A stretch of DNA of 64,000 nt from Sphingobium sp. BYY-5 (GCF_022758885.1 NZ_JALEBH010000001.1:2318501-2382500); one strand, 5' to 3'. Shown: positions 44,150-52,942, counted from the first letter of the stretch. Numbers and translations are program-made. The notes: generated from the letters alone by a model not told the origin.

Positions 44150-45972
44150 CCGAACGTTCGCCCATCGACGCCTTCAAGGACGTGCTGTCCGGCGCCGCCC
44201 GCGCGATCACGCGCGATGCGGAGGTTGAGGTCGGCTTCACCGCCGATACGCCCCACGCCGCCGGCAAGGCGATCAAGGTGCCGACGCCCGGCCGCGCCCT
44301 GCCCGCCGATCAGGTGGCGCTGGCGCGCGGTTTTGCCGACGCCTCTGCGCTGAAGATGCGCCATCATAATGCGAAGGTCCATGCGTCCTCCGCCCCCACC
44401 GAAGCGGTGGCGCGCGCGGTGTTCGACGCGGTCGAGCAGGCGCGGGTCGAGGCGATCGGCGCGCGGGCGATGGAGGGCGTACGCGCCAACCTCAACCATG
44501 CGCTGGACCTGCGGCTGAAATCCGATGCGATCCGCCGGGCGCGATCGGCTGATGAAGTGCCCTTGTCGACCGCGCTGGCGCTGAAGGTGCGTGAACGGTT
44601 GACCGGGCAGCCCATTCCCACGGATGCCGCGCCGGGCGTCGCCATGGTCGATCAGTGGATCGAGGACAAGGCCGGGACTGATCTCGACGCGCTCGGCATG
44701 GCGATCGACGACCAGCGCGCCTTCCAGAAGCTGGCAACCGCCATGCTGGAGCATCTCCAGCTCATCGACGCCGACGTGCCGCCGGATACGGACGAAACTG
44801 AATCGCAGGACGAGAGCGAGGATCAGGAAGACCAGCAGGAGGAAGGCGACAGCGGCCAGGACGAGGCCGGCGACAGCGACATGAACGCCGAGGCGCGCGC
44901 CGAAGATCAGGGCGGTGAGACCGAGGAAGGCGAGACCGACTATAGCGACGAGTTCGACGCCGACAGCGACGAGGGCGCCGACGACATGGGTGAGGAAGGC
45001 ATGATGCCGGTCCGGCCCAACCGGCCGATGTCCGACCTGCCGCCCGGCTTCGACTATAAGGCCTATACCACCAAGTTCGACGAGATCGTCGCGCCTGAGG
45101 ACCTGTGCGACGAAGATGAGCTGGTGCGGCTGCGCGGCTTTCTCGACCAGCAGCTCGTCAGTTTGCAGGGCGCCGTCACCAAGCTCGCCAACCGGTTGCA
45201 GCGGCGCTTGATGGCGCAGCAGTCGCGATCCTGGGACTTCGACCAGGAAGAAGGGATGCTGGACGCGGCGCGGCTGGCGCGGATCGTGATCGATCCGACC
45301 CGATCGCTCAGCTACAAGATCGAGCGGGATACCGAGTTCCGCGATACGGTAGTCACGCTGCTGATCGACAATAGCGGTTCGATGCGCGGGCGACCGATCA
45401 GCATTGCCGCGATCAGCGCCGACATCATGGCGCGCACGCTGGAACGCTGCGGCGTCAAGACCGAGATATTGGGCTTCACGACGCGCGCGTGGAAGGGCGG
45501 ACAGGCGCGCGAGGAATGGCTCGCCGCCGGACGGCCGCCGATGCCGGGGCGTTTGAACGATCTGCGCCATATCATCTACAAAAAGGCCGATGATCCCTGG
45601 CGCCGGGCGCGCAAGAATCTGGGCCTGATGATGCGCGAGGGACTGCTCAAGGAGAATATCGACGGCGAGGCGCTGCTCTGGGCACATGCGCGGCTGATCG
45701 CGCGGCCGGAGGAACGGCGTATCCTGATGGTGATCTCCGATGGCGCGCCGGTCGATGATTCCACCCTGTCGGTCAACAGCGGCACCTATCTGGAGCGGCA
45801 TTTGCGACAGGTGATCGACTGGATCGAGAACCGGTCGCCAGTGCAACTGGTGGCGATCGGCATCGGCCATGACGTCACCCGCTATTACCACCGCGCCGTC
45901 ACCATCATGGACGCCGAGCAATTGGGCGGGACGATGGTGGAGCAGCTAGCCGGGCTGTTCGACGAAGACTGA
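44146..45972 (+). CDS. cobT: Cobaltochelatase subunit CobT
   Basis: A 608-aa partner of CobS. Residues 1-205 form an N-terminal domain, about 210-285 are an extremely acidic Asp/Glu/Gln-rich linker, and the C-terminal third is a von Willebrand A domain with a MIDAS site ([15 protein letters not shown], and [10 protein letters not shown]). It starts with GTG overlapping the osmC stop (GTGA). The acidic linker is normal for CobT and may contact metal or CobN. CobN itself is not in the window. Confidence 0.94.
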   Translation: MTERSPIDAFKDVLSGAARAITRDAEVEVGFTADTPHAAGKAIKVPTPGRALPADQVALARGFADASALKMRHHNAKVHASSAPTEAVARAVFDAVEQARVEAIGARAMEGVRANLNHALDLRLKSDAIRRARSADEVPLSTALALKVRERLTGQPIPTDAAPGVAMVDQWIEDKAGTDLDALGMAIDDQRAFQKLATAMLEHLQLIDADVPPDTDETESQDESEDQEDQQEEGDSGQDEAGDSDMNAEARAEDQGGETEEGETDYSDEFDADSDEGADDMGEEGMMPVRPNRPMSDLPPGFDYKAYTTKFDEIVAPEDLCDEDELVRLRGFLDQQLVSLQGAVTKLANRLQRRLMAQQSRSWDFDQEEGMLDAARLARIVIDPTRSLSYKIERDTEFRDTVVTLLIDNSGSMRGRPISIAAISADIMARTLERCGVKTEILGFTTRAWKGGQAREEWLAAGRPPMPGRLNDLRHIIYKKADDPWRRARKNLGLMMREGLLKENIDGEALLWAHARLIARPEERRILMVISDGAPVDDSTLSVNSGTYLERHLRQVIDWIENRSPVQLVAIGIGHDVTRYYHRAVTIMDAEQLGGTMVEQLAGLFDED

Positions 45973-46023
45973 CCGGCCGCCGAGGCCGTTGTCCTGCATG
46001 ATCGATTTTTCAGGAGAGGCAAG

Positions 46024-46494
46024 ATGAGTGTCGCCTTTCGTCGCGAGAGCGACGATGAGCATATGGAGCCGAAGTTCGAGCTGCCCATTCCGCCCGGTCC
46101 CAATTGGGTGACGACGCGCGGGCTGCGGCTGACGCGCGAGAAAGTGGCGGTGCTAGAGGGCGTCGATACCGAGGCGATGGACGAAGAAGCGGCCAAGAAG
46201 CACAAGCGCGAGCTACGCTACTGGCGCACGCGGCTGGCGACGGCGGAACTGCGGCCGATGGCGAACAGCGATGCCGTCGTCTTCGGCACGCGCGTGACTT
46301 ACCGGCTGAACGGCCGCGAAAAGACAGTAGCGATCGTCGGTGATGACGAGGCTGATCCGAACGAGGGGCGGATCAGCTTCTCCTCTCCACTCGCCCGCGC
46401 GATGATGGACGCGGAGGTCGGCGAGAAGGTTGATTTTGCCGGGAAGGCCGAAGCGGTGGAGATTATCGGGATCGCTGTCGTGGACGAAGCATGA
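46024..46494 (+). CDS. GreA/GreB-family elongation-factor-like protein
   Basis: A 156-aa protein: residues 30-80 form a helical region (REKVAVLEGVDTEAMDEEAAKKHKRELRYWRTRLATAEL), and 85-156 match the C-terminal GreA/GreB/Rnk FKBP-like domain (FGTRVTYRLNGREKTVAIVGDDEADPNEGRISFSSPLARAMMDAEVGEKVDF). It may act on RNA polymerase in the secondary channel. The coiled coil is shorter than in true GreA. It follows cobT by 51 bp and is ended by a strong terminator. Confidence 0.88.
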   Translation: MSVAFRRESDDEHMEPKFELPIPPGPNWVTTRGLRLTREKVAVLEGVDTEAMDEEAAKKHKRELRYWRTRLATAELRPMANSDAVVFGTRVTYRLNGREKTVAIVGDDEADPNEGRISFSSPLARAMMDAEVGEKVDFAGKAEAVEIIGIAVVDEA

Positions 46495-46514
46495 ACCTTA
46501 TCGACTGCGTCACG

Positions 46515-46550
46515 AAAAAGGCCCTCCGGTGGCGAACCGGAGGGCCTTTT
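46515..46550. terminator. Bidirectional intrinsic terminator
   Basis: AAAAGGCCCTCCGGT and ACCGGAGGGCCTTTT are perfect inverted repeats around a short loop, with A and T runs on the two sides. It ends the cobS-to-GreA-like run from the left and dps from the right. Confidence 0.94.
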
Positions 46551-46567
46551 CGCTGCTATCGTTCGGC

Positions 46568-47059
46568 TTACGCCCCGCGCGCCGCCTCGAACAGGAACCA
46601 GGCGCGCTGTTCGGCCTGGTCGGTCCAGTCGTCGGCAATGCCTTCGGTCGCATTGTCGCCCGCATCAGCGGCAGCTTTCTTCACCGCGCGAAAGGTTTCG
46701 ACCAGCGCGAGATTGTCGTCGCGCAGCTCCTTGAGCATGTCGGCCGGGTTGACGAAATCGGCGTCATTATCCTTGACGCTCTGGTGCCGGGCGACGTCGC
46801 CGATCGAACGCAGCGTGGTGTTACCGGTCTTGCGCACGCGCTCCGCGATCAGGTCGGTCACGGTCAGAATCTCGGTCGCCTGCTCGTCGAACATCAAATG
46901 ATAGTCGCGGAAATGCGGGCCGGAGACGTGCCAGTGGAAATTCTTGGTCTTGAGGTACAACGCAAAACTGTCCGCAAGCGCACCGTTCAGTGCGTCAGCG
47001 ACGGACTTGGTGGCGTTGCTCTTCAGGTCGGTCGGCGTCTTCAGATCGGGGGCGGTCAT
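46568..47059 (-). CDS. dps: Dps-family DNA-binding/ferritin-like protein
   Basis: A 163-aa mini-ferritin that oxidises and stores iron and shields DNA under stress. The ferroxidase segment LKTKNFHWHVSGPHFRDYHLMFDEQATEILTVTDLIAERVRK holds the conserved His/Asp/Glu residues of the intersubunit site. The N-terminus is short with Lys residues (LKTPTDLKSNATKS). ATG 47059 follows AGGAGAATATTGG; an upstream ATG at 47125 lacks such a site. It ends at the shared terminator. Confidence 0.94.
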   Translation of the reverse strand: MTAPDLKTPTDLKSNATKSVADALNGALADSFALYLKTKNFHWHVSGPHFRDYHLMFDEQATEILTVTDLIAERVRKTGNTTLRSIGDVARHQSVKDNDADFVNPADMLKELRDDNLALVETFRAVKKAAADAGDNATEGIADDWTDQAEQRAWFLFEAARGA

Positions 47060-47168
47060 CCAATATTCTCCTGTCCGCGGAATTGATTTCGAACATATAA
47101 TGATCTCGCGCCGATTAGGTGCCATTTTTTCCTGCGGGAAATCCGATCAGGCTGACAAAGCCGTTCGA

Positions 47169-47735
47169 TCAGAGCAGGCCGGTGGCGCCCAGCCCCATGA
47201 TCGCGCCGGAGAGGAGCAATAAAGCCCCGCCGGTCCAGCGTATCGCGCGCAGCGGCAGGATAGCGAGCAACTGGCCGCGCACCACCACCACCGGGACCAG
47301 AGCCACGATCATGCCGATCGCACCACCGATCCCCGCGAGTATCGGATCGGCGGTGCGGGTCGCGATCCCCAGGATCAGGAATTGCGGGCCGTCGCCGAAG
47401 CCCAGGATGAAGAGGCCAAGCATGGTGGTGAGGAAGGGGCCGGTCGGCCAGCCGTCGAGCGTGTCGGGTGGCGAGACGCGCCAGAGCAAGCCGACGCCAA
47501 GGAAGAGGATGGCGAGCGCCATGAAGAGCAACCGCGCGTCCGCGCCCAGCATCGGGCCGATCCAGGCCCCGGCGATTGCGGAGATGGCGGCATTGGCCGC
47601 AGCGGCGACGACGATGCCGGCGATCACCGCACCGTCGCGATCATAACGGGTGGCGAGCGCGAGCACGAGCAACTGACTTTTGTCGCCCATCTCGCCCAGC
47701 AGGCAACCGAGCAACGCGATCAGCAAGGCGTCCAT
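47169..47735 (-). CDS. TMEM165/GDT1-family membrane cation transporter
   Basis: A 188-aa inner-membrane protein with six hydrophobic helices. The first E-x-G-D-(K/R)-(S/T) motif is LGEMGDKSQ (residues 15-20); the second, which is usually a similar motif, is LGFGDGPQF (112-118) and lacks the Glu and Lys/Thr. Family members export Mn2+ or exchange Ca2+/Mn2+ for H+. The altered second motif may change ion choice. ATG 47735 lies directly after CCCGCAG. Confidence 0.88.
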   Translation of the reverse strand: MDALLIALLGCLLGEMGDKSQLLVLALATRYDRDGAVIAGIVVAAAANAAISAIAGAWIGPMLGADARLLFMALAILFLGVGLLWRVSPPDTLDGWPTGPFLTTMLGLFILGFGDGPQFLILGIATRTADPILAGIGGAIGMIVALVPVVVVRGQLLAILPLRAIRWTGGALLLLSGAIMGLGATGLL

Positions 47736-48010
47736 CTGCGGGCAGGGACCTCAGGCGCGCGGCGGAGTGAGACAGGCGCGAATCTGCGGGCAGGAGCCAC
47801 CGCGCGCCCGCGCCGATTCGAGCGGACCTGCCAATCCGCCGGCACGATGCAGAAGGCCCATCAAAATGGCCGAAGCCCGGTCATGCCGCACGGAAAATCC
47901 TCCCAATCATTGCCGGGTCATGCTAGGCGCAGCCCGGTTAAAGGCGCGTAAAGCCTGGGCCAAGCCTTGACATCGGGCCGAATCTGGCTCATGGGCCACC
48001 GCTGAAACGG
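47736..48010. other. Gap between GDT1 gene and rpmG leader
   Basis: No gene is supported. A 13-base string CCTGCCCGCAGAT occurs twice on the minus strand, once over the GDT1 start codon (47733-47745) and once 47 bp upstream, as if a start region had been duplicated. A TTGACA hexamer at 47967-47972 on the plus strand could be a -35 box for rpmG. Confidence 0.45.
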
Positions 48011-48050
48011 GCGGTCCGCCACTCACTTATGGCGAGCCGCTTTTCTTTTT
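48011..48050 (+). terminator. Terminator-like hairpin in the rpmG leader (attenuator or sRNA end)
   Basis: GCGGTCCGCC (48011-48020), loop of ten, GGCGAGCCGC (48031-48040), then TTTTCTTTTT. The stem has one two-base internal mismatch. It points toward rpmG and ends 28 bp before its ATG. No plus-strand gene lies upstream, so it must end either a short leader of rpmG or a small RNA. Confidence 0.7.
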
Positions 48051-48078
48051 ACGTTATTTACGACCAGGGAATAGGGCC

Positions 48079-48246
48079 ATGGCCAAGCCGGCAACCGTCA
48101 AGATCCGTCTCGTCAGCTCGGCTGACACTGGCTTCTTCTACGTCACGAAGAAGAATCCGCGCACCAAGACCGAGAAGCTGAGCTTCCGTAAATATGACCC
48201 GGTCGCGCGCAAGCATGTCGAGTTCAAGGAAGCCAAGATCAAGTAA
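48079..48246 (+). CDS. rpmG: 50S ribosomal protein L33
   Basis: A 55-aa ribosomal protein: [26 protein letters not shown] then [29 protein letters not shown], a complete L33 of the cysteine-free type (no CxxC zinc site), which does not need zinc. It stands alone, with its own leader and terminator. Confidence 0.97.
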   Translation: MAKPATVKIRLVSSADTGFFYVTKKNPRTKTEKLSFRKYDPVARKHVEFKEAKIK

Positions 48247-48300
48247 GCCGCTGCGGGCCTTTCGCCCGCGCGCCTGATCTTTCGGCTTTCGAAAGAACAT

Positions 48301-48330
48301 AAGCCCGCCCCTTATGGGAGCGGGCTTTTT
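48301..48330 (+). terminator. Intrinsic terminator of rpmG
   Basis: AGCCCGC (48302-48308) pairs with GCGGGCT (48320-48326), followed by a T run. A second perfect hairpin CCCCTCCCC-TGAC-GGGGAGGGG follows at 48365-48386 and may back it up between the convergent rpmG and PhoX-like genes. Confidence 0.9.
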
Positions 48331-48404
48331 GTCGTTGGCTTGTCCGGGTGCCTATCGGACGTCCCCCCTCCCCTGACGGGGAGGGGCTTTTCACTATGCT
48401 GCAA

Positions 48405-50264
48405 TCAGTTGCCGACCGGCTTGGCGTCGGTGCGGCGCACGACGATGGTCGAGGAACGCGGCTCCTGGCCCGATACCGGCCAGTTACCGGTCGGGTGCTG
48501 GATGTTGATGAAGAAATTAATGAGGTCCGGCGTGTAGGCGATGCCAGTGATCTCACAGCCTTCCGGACCGACCAAGAAGCGCATCGACTTCTTGGTCGAC
48601 TGGTCGATATAGAACATCGCGTTCTGACCGAATATCTGTTCGATCGTGCGCGACGAGTCGCCCGATGAACCAGGGATCGAATGGTCGGTCTGGACCCAGA
48701 GGCGACCCTTGGGGTCGATGCGGATGCCATCGGGGCTGGAGAAGGTGTCGCCGTTGATATTGCCTTCCAGCTTGTCGCCGAAGCCGACGAGCTTCGGATC
48801 GCCCGCCAGCAGGAAGATTTCCCATGTGAACTTCATGGCGAGCGGCGAATTGCCTTCTTCCTTGAACTTGATGATATGGCCGTGGCGGTTGACGGTGCGC
48901 GGGTTCGCGGCGTCGGTCGAGCGGCGGCCGCTATTGTTGGTCAGCGTCACGAAGATGGCGCTGTTGTCGGGCGCGACCGTGATCCATTCCGGACGGTCCA
49001 TGACGGTGCCGCCGGCGACGCGCGCGGCCGAGATGGTGTTGACCATGACATCAGCCTGATTGGCGAAATCGACTGTCGTCGGCGCAGGTCGCGTCGCGCT
49101 CTGGCTGACATCGCCCGGATCGGAGGCCTTGAGGGTCAGTCCATTCTGGCCATGGACGAGTGCACGCCATTCGCCGGTGCCGTCCCCGTTGAACCGGGCG
49201 ACATAGAGGGTGCCATGGTCGAGCATGTCACGATTGGCGGCGCGATTGCTGCTGCTGAACGCACGGTCGCAGACGAATTTATAGATGCAGCCCGGCGTGC
49301 CGTCATGCCCCATGTAGAAGGCGACACGGCTATTGCTGTCGACCATATGCGCGACATTTTCATGGTCGAAGCGACCGAGCGCGGTGCGCTTGGTCGGCGC
49401 GTCCAGTTCCTGATAAGGGTCGATTTCGACCACCCAGCCGTAATCTTCCTCCGCCTGCGTCGGATCGAGATAGTTGTCGGTCGATTCTTCGCAGGTCAGA
49501 TAGGTGCCCCAGGGGGTGCGCCCCGACGAGCAGTTGTTCAACATGCCCTTGATCGTGCCCGACAGCAGACCCGAAGCCGGACCGCTCGCCCTGTAACTGC
49601 TGTTGCCGGTGTAGCGCTTGTTATATTTGGAACCCGGCTTGACGGCCCATTTGCCATCGGTGCCCTTCGCGATCTCGACCACGCCGATGCCGACGGCGGA
49701 CAGAGCGAGCGCCTTCTGATCCGCCGTCGCCTTGGCGGCGTCATAGCTGCCCGACATCAGGATGTTGAAGTCGGGATATTCGAAGTTGATCGCCAGCAGG
49801 CCGCCATTGTTGGGATCGGTGCCGGACAGTTCGAAATATTCCATGCCGTCATGGTTGCCGCCAGCCCATTTTTCGGCATTGGCCGGGGTCGGATAGCTGC
49901 CCGAATAGGGTGTGCCGGTCTCGATCGAATCGCCAGCCTTCAGCAGAATGTCGACCGTGTAGCCCGTGGGCACCGTGACGGTATCGTTCATGTTCGCGGC
50001 GACCGGCGCGAAGCTGATGCCGTAGCTAGGCGCGGGTGTGGGTGTCGGGGTCGGCGTTGGGCTGCTTGAATCATCATCGTCATCGTCGCACGCCGCCAAC
50101 GCGCCCAGCATCGGCAGAATCGACAGGCCGAGCAGGCCGTTCTTCAATATGGTGCGGCGCGCGGGATTGGCGGCAACGATCGCCTCCAGGCTGTTGTCGC
50201 CCAATTCGATGATGGGCTGCGCGTCGCGATAGGGCGCGCGCGCCTCGTCGGTCAGATGAGACAT
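48405..50264 (-). CDS. PhoX-family (DUF839) phosphatase-like secreted protein
   Basis: A 619-aa member of the PhoX/DUF839 family of Ca/Fe-dependent alkaline phosphatases. Residues 1-35 precede a twin-arginine segment (NPARRTILKNGLLGLSILPMLGALAAC) that ends in a lipobox cysteine; six Asp and a (TP)n linker follow. Conserved blocks of the beta-propeller are KWAGGNHDGMEYF, NNCSSGRTPWGTYLTCEES, ALGRFDHENV, AFYMGHDG and DRPEWITVAP, and end PDGIRIDPKGRLWVQTDH. The Cys and Glu of TCEE are those expected as metal ligands. Export by Tat is likely. ATG 50264 is chosen from family extent. Confidence 0.88.
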   Translation of the reverse strand: MSHLTDEARAPYRDAQPIIELGDNSLEAIVAANPARRTILKNGLLGLSILPMLGALAACDDDDDDSSSPTPTPTPTPAPSYGISFAPVAANMNDTVTVPTGYTVDILLKAGDSIETGTPYSGSYPTPANAEKWAGGNHDGMEYFELSGTDPNNGGLLAINFEYPDFNILMSGSYDAAKATADQKALALSAVGIGVVEIAKGTDGKWAVKPGSKYNKRYTGNSSYRASGPASGLLSGTIKGMLNNCSSGRTPWGTYLTCEESTDNYLDPTQAEEDYGWVVEIDPYQELDAPTKRTALGRFDHENVAHMVDSNSRVAFYMGHDGTPGCIYKFVCDRAFSSSNRAANRDMLDHGTLYVARFNGDGTGEWRALVHGQNGLTLKASDPGDVSQSATRPAPTTVDFANQADVMVNTISAARVAGGTVMDRPEWITVAPDNSAIFVTLTNNSGRRSTDAANPRTVNRHGHIIKFKEEGNSPLAMKFTWEIFLLAGDPKLVGFGDKLEGNINGDTFSSPDGIRIDPKGRLWVQTDHSIPGSSGDSSRTIEQIFGQNAMFYIDQSTKKSMRFLVGPEGCEITGIAYTPDLINFFINIQHPTGNWPVSGQEPRSSTIVVRRTDAKPVGN

Positions 50265-50408
50265 GGATACTACCCCTGTAATCAGGCTGTCGGCAGAGCG
50301 CCGCGCCATGGCGCAGGGGGGTGGCAGAGGGGAATGACGCCAACACTTCCGAATGAAGGCGTTGCGATGAAAGACGCATGACAATGTGGTGACGAACGGC
50401 CGTAACCG

Positions 50409-50771
50409 TTACAGCAATGCGTTCACCTGTTCGATGAAGCGCAATACCGAGATCGGTTTCGACACATAGGCATCCGCGCCGGCACCACGGATCCGTTCCT
50501 CATCCCCCTTCCCCGCATAGGCAGTGACCGCCATGATCGGCACGGACAACAACCGGTCGTCGGCCTTGAGGGAAAGGATGAGGTCATAGCCACTGACATG
50601 GGGCAGATAGATGTCGGTGATGACGAGGTCAGGCAGGAAGTCCCGCGCCTGGGCCAACACATCCCGCCCGTCGCGCAGCGGCAGCACGTCATGCCCATGG
50701 GCGCGCAGCAGGTCGCAAAAAAGTTTGAGATTAAGTTCGTTGTCCTCGACAACGAGCACGCGCTTTGCCAC
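50409..50771 (-). CDS. divK: DivK-like single-domain response regulator
   Basis: A 120-aa receiver domain, no output domain. The phospho-acceptor is Asp53 in LVITDIYLPHVSGYD; acidic residues Glu9-Asp10 (VVEDNELNLKLF), Thr (MAVTAYAGKGDEERI) and Lys (YVSKPISV) complete the receiver set. The whole sequence aligns well with Caulobacter DivK, which controls polarity and the cell cycle through DivJ and PleC. It is divergent from the DUF3572 gene. Confidence 0.94.
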   Translation of the reverse strand: MAKRVLVVEDNELNLKLFCDLLRAHGHDVLPLRDGRDVLAQARDFLPDLVITDIYLPHVSGYDLILSLKADDRLLSVPIMAVTAYAGKGDEERIRGAGADAYVSKPISVLRFIEQVNALL

Positions 50772-50834
50772 CAGTCACCCGCAATTCACCTCGTGAAGCG
50801 AGCCCCTCGATCGCTTCCCCGCCAAAGGCCCATC

Positions 50835-51122
50835 ATGCGACCCGACAGTCCGAATCGCAAGTCAGATAGCAGCAAAGATCCCGCCATGCTGGCGTTGCTG
50901 GCGCTGGGATGGACGCTGGCCGACCCCGCACGGGCGGATCGGCTGCTGGCGTTGACGGGACTGGACGCGGACGCATTGCGCATGGGGATCGACAACCCCG
51001 GCGTATTGGGCGCGGTGCTCGGCTTCCTGGCGGACCATGAGCCTGATCTGATTGCCTGCGCCGAAGCGACCGACACCACGCCCGCCGCCCTGATCGCCGC
51101 GCAGGAGAGTCTGAGCCGATGA
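50835..51122 (+). CDS. DUF3572-family protein
   Basis: A 95-aa mostly helical protein of the DUF3572 family, common next to divK in alphaproteobacteria: LLALGWTLADPARADRLLALTGLDADALRMGIDNPGVLGAVLGFLADHEPDLIACAEATD. Function unknown. ATG 50835 is chosen because the upstream frame lacks family match. Its stop overlaps the next gene (ATGA), starting a five-gene coupled run. Confidence 0.85.
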   Translation: MRPDSPNRKSDSSKDPAMLALLALGWTLADPARADRLLALTGLDADALRMGIDNPGVLGAVLGFLADHEPDLIACAEATDTTPAALIAAQESLSR

Positions 51123-51775
51123 CACGCCCCCTCATCATCACCGACTGCGACGAGGTGCTGCTGCACATGGTCGTGCCGTTCCGCCAATGGCTGGACGAGA
51201 CGCATGATGTGCATTTCAACATGTATGACCGCCATTTCGGTGAGGCATTGCGCCACAAGGACAGCGGCATCGTGCTGGAACGCGAGCTGGTCTGGGCGCT
51301 GCTGGTCGAATTTTTCGATACGGAAATGCACCGGCAGGCGCCGATCGCCGGCGCGGTCGAGACGCTGGGGCGGCTTTCCCGGATCGCCGACATCGTCGTG
51401 CTGACCAATATCGGCGAGCGGCATCATGGCGCGCGGGTGGAGCAGCTTGCCAGCCATGGCCTGGAGCTGCCGGTGCAATGGAACCATGGCGGCAAAGGTC
51501 CGCCACTGGCGCGCATCGCCGCCGAACGGCAACCGTGCGTCACCCTATTCATCGACGACCTGGCCGAACATCATGCGTCAGTCGCAACCCATGCACCGGA
51601 TGTGTGGCGGCTGCACATGGTAGGCGAGCCGGAGATCGCGCCCGGCGTGTTCGCCGCCGTCCATGCTCATGCCCGGATCGACGATTGGGCGCAGGCCGAA
51701 CGCTGGATCGAGGCACGCCTGGCCGACGGTCCCGCCCCTTCCCCTCTTCTTCCCCATGATGGAGCCACAGCATGA
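51119..51775 (+). CDS. HAD-superfamily hydrolase
   Basis: A 218-aa HAD-type phosphatase-like protein. The nucleophile motif is IITDCDEVLLHM (Asp8 and Asp10), motif II is VVLTNIGERHH, and the Asp pair LFIDDLAEHHASV is motif IV. Substrate unknown. Starts overlap with DUF3572 (upstream) and RidA (downstream) as ATGA. Confidence 0.88.
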   Translation: MTRPLIITDCDEVLLHMVVPFRQWLDETHDVHFNMYDRHFGEALRHKDSGIVLERELVWALLVEFFDTEMHRQAPIAGAVETLGRLSRIADIVVLTNIGERHHGARVEQLASHGLELPVQWNHGGKGPPLARIAAERQPCVTLFIDDLAEHHASVATHAPDVWRLHMVGEPEIAPGVFAAVHAHARIDDWAQAERWIEARLADGPAPSPLLPHDGATA

Positions 51776-52236
51776 GCATTGACGCCCGCCTCGCCGAACT
51801 CGGCATCACCCTGCCCCAGCCCGCCGCCCCGGTCGCCGCCTATGTGCCGGCGGTGGAAGCCAATGGCCTGCTGCATATCAGCGGACAGATCGCGCTGGCC
51901 CCGGACGGCCTGATGACCGGCCGCCTGGGCGAGGACAAGGACCTGGACTATGGCGTGGCCGCCGCCCGCATCTGCGGTCTCAACCTGATCGCGCAGATGA
52001 AGGCGGCGCTGGGCAGCCTGGACCGGGTAGAACGGATCGTGAAGCTGGGCGCCTTCATATCCAGCGCGCCGTCGTTCGCCGACCAGCCCAAGGTCGCCAA
52101 CGGCGCATCCGAACTGATGGTCGATGTGTTCGGCGAAGCCGGCAAACATGCCCGCAGCGCGGTGGGCGTGCCGGTGCTGCCGCTCAACAGCGTCGTCGAA
52201 GTGGATGCGATCGTCCTTGTCCGGCCGGCGGCCTGA
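51772..52236 (+). CDS. RidA-family reactive-intermediate deaminase
   Basis: A 154-aa RidA/YjgF protein of the longer form: YVPAVEANGLLHISGQIALAPDGLMTGRLGEDKDLDYGVAAARICGLNLIAQMKAALGSLDRVERIVKLGAFISSAPSFADQPKVANGASELMVDVFGEAGKHARSAVGVPVLPLNSVVEVDAIV. The Arg in KHARSAVGV is the conserved substrate residue. RidA hydrolyses enamine/imine intermediates. Start overlaps the HAD stop. Confidence 0.93.
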   Translation: MSIDARLAELGITLPQPAAPVAAYVPAVEANGLLHISGQIALAPDGLMTGRLGEDKDLDYGVAAARICGLNLIAQMKAALGSLDRVERIVKLGAFISSAPSFADQPKVANGASELMVDVFGEAGKHARSAVGVPVLPLNSVVEVDAIVLVRPAA

Positions 52237-52942
52237 CCCGGCCTTCCTGACGGCCCGCCCCTTCGCGCATCGTGGGCTGCACGGGGCGGAGGCGAGCGAG
52301 AATGGCATGGCGGCGTTCGACGCCGCCATCGCTGGAGGCTTCGGCATCGAATGCGATGTGCGGGCGAGCCGGGACGGCACCGCTTTCGTCTTTCATGACG
52401 CCACCCTGGCGCGGATGACGGAGCACAGCGAGGCGATCGCTTCGCTGGAAAGCACCACGCTGGACGGAATCGCGCTGCCCGACGGCGGCATGATCCCCCG
52501 ACTTTCAACCCTGCTGGCACGTTGCGACGGCGCGGTGCCGCTGCTCATCGAGATCAAGTCGGACGACCGGCATGTCGCGGGCCTGTGCAGCGCGGTTGCG
52601 GGGAAGCTGGGTGGCCGGGACGCAGCGCCGGTAGCGGTCATGTCCTTCCACCCCTATGCGATGCGCTGGTTCGCGCGCTACCGGCCGGAGGTGATGCGCG
52701 GACTGGTGATGACGCAGCAGGGCAAGGGGTGGCTGCGCGGAAGAATCGAGCGCAACCTTGCGCTTTGGCTGGCGAGACCCGATTTTCTCGCCTGTGACAT
52801 TCGCGACCTGCCATCCCGCTTCGCGGCCCATGCCCGCCGACGGGGTCTGCCCGTGCTGAGCTGGACCGTGCGCAGCGACGAAGAGCGCGCCCGTGCCGCG
52901 CGTCACGCCGACCAAATCATCTTCGAGCGGTCGCATGACTGA
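52205..52942 (+). CDS. Glycerophosphodiester phosphodiesterase
   Basis: A 245-aa GDPD-family TIM barrel. The catalytic His in FAHRGLHGAEASENGMAAFDAAI and the metal residues in FGIECDVRASRDGTAFVFHDATLARMT (Glu, Asp, His) are in place, and LLIEIKSD supplies a later Glu. It cleaves glycerophosphodiesters to sn-glycerol 3-phosphate and alcohol. The start is uncertain: ATG 52205 overlaps ridA by 32 bases; TTG 52217 is an alternative. It overlaps the next gene by eight bases. Confidence 0.9.
   Translation: MRSSLSGRRPDPAFLTARPFAHRGLHGAEASENGMAAFDAAIAGGFGIECDVRASRDGTAFVFHDATLARMTEHSEAIASLESTTLDGIALPDGGMIPRLSTLLARCDGAVPLLIEIKSDDRHVAGLCSAVAGKLGGRDAAPVAVMSFHPYAMRWFARYRPEVMRGLVMTQQGKGWLRGRIERNLALWLARPDFLACDIRDLPSRFAAHARRRGLPVLSWTVRSDEERARAARHADQIIFERSHD

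Noticed and set aside
43981-45921. A 646-codon minus-strand frame
   Set aside because: Antisense to cobT; low-complexity Arg/His/Gly protein.
47736-48000. Possible Mn2+ (yybP-ykoY) riboswitch before the GDT1 gene
   Set aside because: The conserved loop sequences of that class are not visible on the correct strand; only a short direct repeat is seen.
48681-50069. A 462-codon plus-strand frame
   Set aside because: Antisense to the PhoX-like gene; Arg/Gly-rich without a domain pattern.
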